Shown piece after piece: positions 62,551 to 64,000 of a DNA stretch of 64,000 nucleotides. The first letter of the stretch is position 1, and the number at the start of each line of letters is the position of its first letter. Source of the stretch: an uncultured Alphaproteobacteria bacterium (GTDB lineage Bacteria > Pseudomonadota > Alphaproteobacteria > Rhodobacterales > Rhodobacteraceae); the NCBI GenBank assembly GCA_902619165.1, contig CACNDI010000001.1, positions 1 through 64,000 on the forward strand, written 5' to 3'. The notes beneath the pieces were generated by a model that was not told where the DNA came from, did not search any database, and saw nothing but the letters and a program-made list of their open reading frames with translations. The position numbers and the translations under genes are program-made.

Positions 62551-63416
62551 AGGAAAAAATAGAGAAGCTTCTTGATATTGAAACTTTGGACCGCAATCTT
62601 TTTCGAGGGCGAGGCGAAGGTGGTGAGGTCGCCTCACGAGTGTTTGGCGGTCATGTTATTGCGCAGGCACTAGCAGCGGCCTACAAAACCGTTGAGGAAC
62701 GGCTTTGCCATTCTCTTCATGCTTATTTTATACGACCCGGAGATCCTTCGACACCCATTATTTACGAGGTTGATAGAGCACGAGATGGTGGAAGCTTTAC
62801 AACGAGAAGAGTAGTTGCTATCCAAAATGGCAAACAAATATTCAATATGGCTGCGTCATTTCATATTGAAGAAGAGGGCTGGTCTCATCAGCATAAAATG
62901 AAAGAAGTTAAAGGTCCTTTGGGAGTTCTTAATAGAAATGAACAGAGAAAACTAATTGCGGATAAAGTTCCTGAGAAAAGGCGCGCAAATTTTTTAAACC
63001 CCAAGCCGATTGAAATAAGAGATGTTGATCCACCTGATTTATTTAAACCTGAACCAACTTCAGACAAAAATTTTTTGTGGTTTAAAGTGGATGGGACCCT
63101 TGATACTAAAGATCAATGGGTACATCATTGCTTTCTTGCATATGCCTCTGACGTATCCTTGTTGGGCTCTGGTAATCGTCCTCACGGTGTATCAGCTTAT
63201 TCGGGAGACGTTATGCTAGCAAGTTTGGATCACGCCATGTGGTTTCATGAAAAAATAGATTTTAACAATTGGTACTTATATGAAATGGACAGTCCATTCT
63301 CTGGAGCTGCAAGAAGTCTAAACAGAGGAAAAGTTTTTTCACAGGATGGAACTCTGGTTGCCAGCGTAGCTCAAGAAGGACTTATGCGACCTTTAAAACG
63401 GAAGCCTAATACCTAA
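62547..63416 (+). CDS. tesB: Acyl-CoA thioesterase II
   Basis: This 289-residue double-hotdog protein has VFGGHVIAQALAAAYKTV near 30-47, CHSLHAYFIRPGDPSTPIIYEV near 53-74, and ASLDHAMWFHEKID near 227-240, with the Asp of the TesB triad. It hydrolyses medium- and long-chain acyl-CoA to free acid and CoA in the cytoplasm. It is the last gene of the operon and its stop overlaps the convergent SDR gene by 11 bases. The match to TesB is good. Confidence 0.95.
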   Translation: MKEKIEKLLDIETLDRNLFRGRGEGGEVASRVFGGHVIAQALAAAYKTVEERLCHSLHAYFIRPGDPSTPIIYEVDRARDGGSFTTRRVVAIQNGKQIFNMAASFHIEEEGWSHQHKMKEVKGPLGVLNRNEQRKLIADKVPEKRRANFLNPKPIEIRDVDPPDLFKPEPTSDKNFLWFKVDGTLDTKDQWVHHCFLAYASDVSLLGSGNRPHGVSAYSGDVMLASLDHAMWFHEKIDFNNWYLYEMDSPFSGAARSLNRGKVFSQDGTLVASVAQEGLMRPLKRKPNT

Positions 63417-64000
63417 ATCTATCGTTTAATTTCGCCATGCCAGCAAGCCATCCATCATAATCGGACGTCTTATATTGAATATATTTTTCAACTACAGGGT
63501 GTGGCAGTACTAAGAAACGCTCCTCATTAATAGTTTTAACACATTCCTCAGCAACCTCGTCAGGTTCAAGCATTCCATCTTTCATAGCGACAGCGAGCTC
63601 TGGATCCAATCCATCAGTCATTGCAGTTCGTACACCCTGGGGACACAACATAGATACCTTTATCCCCTTTCTCGCGTAGGAAAAAGCAAGCCATTCTCCT
63701 AAACCAATTGCAGCATGTTTGGTAGTCGAATAGGAGGCATCACCAACTTGTGACAATAGACCAGCAGCGGATGCCGTATTTAGCAAGTATCCCTCTCCTC
63801 GTTTCTCCATTAAAGGGACCAAGTGTCTGGCTGCCCAAACATGTGCCATTAGATTAATTTCCCAAATTTTTTGCCAATCATCATTCGGAACCTCGATCCC
63901 TCCAAGATGACCAATGCCTGCATTTGAACAAAAAATTGATATTGGACCAATTTCTCTTTCTGTTGTTCTTATAACTTTTGCAATATCCCCTTCTCGACTA
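63406..64000 (-). CDS. Short-chain dehydrogenase, N terminus outside the window
   Basis: The frame on the minus strand runs from the window edge to TAG at 63406-63408, so the gene is truncated at its 5' end; the ATG at 63849 is internal. Upstream text in the same frame reads IFCSNAGIGHLGGIEVP, the NAG motif of SDRs. Further on LLNTASAAGLLSQ holds the catalytic Ser and YSTTKHA the Tyr/Lys pair. About 198 residues are visible of an expected 260-280. It oxidises or reduces an alcohol with NAD(P). Substrate unknown. Confidence 0.9.
   Translation of the reverse strand, partial: SREGDIAKVIRTTEREIGPISIFCSNAGIGHLGGIEVPNDDWQKIWEINLMAHVWAARHLVPLMEKRGEGYLLNTASAAGLLSQVGDASYSTTKHAAIGLGEWLAFSYARKGIKVSMLCPQGVRTAMTDGLDPELAVAMKDGMLEPDEVAEECVKTINEERFLVLPHPVVEKYIQYKTSDYDGWLAGMAKLNDRFRY

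Noticed and set aside
1-64000. CRISPR arrays, insertion sequences, transposases, integrases
   Set aside because: No regularly spaced repeats and no transposase or recombinase motifs were seen on either strand.

Overview
The window reads as one stretch of a proteobacterial chromosome, or a metagenomic contig from one. It has two very different halves joined near 39 kb. Bases 1 to about 38.9 kb form a surface-polysaccharide (O-antigen or capsule type) gene cluster, entirely on the + strand. Bases 39.3 to 64 kb form a compact catabolic region on both strands with homogentisate breakdown, CoA-thioester metabolism and a branched-chain-amino-acid-type ABC importer. Gene content points to a Gram-negative proteobacterium. 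Low G+C, very tight spacing (convergent stops 3-5 bases apart) and many oxidative CoA genes suggest a streamlined, probably marine lineage. I cannot decide between Gamma- and Alphaproteobacteria from sequence alone.

Polysaccharide half. The left edge carries precursor genes: the end of manC (GDP-mannose), galU (UDP-glucose), a TviB-type nucleotide-sugar dehydrogenase and a UDP-glucuronate 4-epimerase. An MsbA/PglK-like ABC exporter follows (4.45-6.26 kb). From 6.4 to 22.9 kb lies an unusual heptose-type module: gmhB, an SDR, gmhA, an RmlB-like dehydratase, a split transketolase, a HAD phosphatase with a small-molecule kinase, methyltransferases, a broken alcohol dehydrogenase, a small unknown protein, a radical SAM enzyme, an HddC-like nucleotidyltransferase, a nucleotidyltransferase-kinase fusion in the reverse of HldE domain order, an unknown 380-residue protein, an SDR and an FAD oxidoreductase. 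UDP-xylose synthase, glycosyltransferases and methyltransferases (one a pseudogene) follow. A tightly overlapping CDP-sugar operon (rfbF, rfbG, 3,5-epimerase, C-methyltransferase, ketoreductase; no rfbH) suggests a C-methyl-6-deoxyhexose. The half ends with two more glycosyltransferases, an AsnB-type amidotransferase and a polytopic membrane protein.

Catabolic half. Small unknown genes and a cupin precede a minus-strand operon: hmgA, fumarylacetoacetase, a metallo-beta-lactamase-fold protein, an FAD monooxygenase and a DUF2783-like small protein. It would open homogentisate and cleave fumarylacetoacetate; hpd and maiA are not in the window. An acyl-CoA synthetase, an amidase, a hotdog thioesterase and a serine hydrolase come next. 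A minus-strand liv-type ABC importer has a hairpin between the binding-protein gene and the rest. Divergent from it is a + strand operon for CoA-thioester oxidation: MaoC hydratase, thiolase, nitronate-monooxygenase-like flavoprotein, acyl-CoA dehydrogenase, histidine phosphatase, APH-like kinase and TesB thioesterase. A partial SDR closes the window.

The most promising lead for something undescribed is the 6.4-22.0 kb module, which combines heptose enzymes with a two-subunit transketolase, a radical SAM enzyme and a domain-swapped kinase/nucleotidyltransferase. All assignments come from reading motifs by eye; no database search was run.
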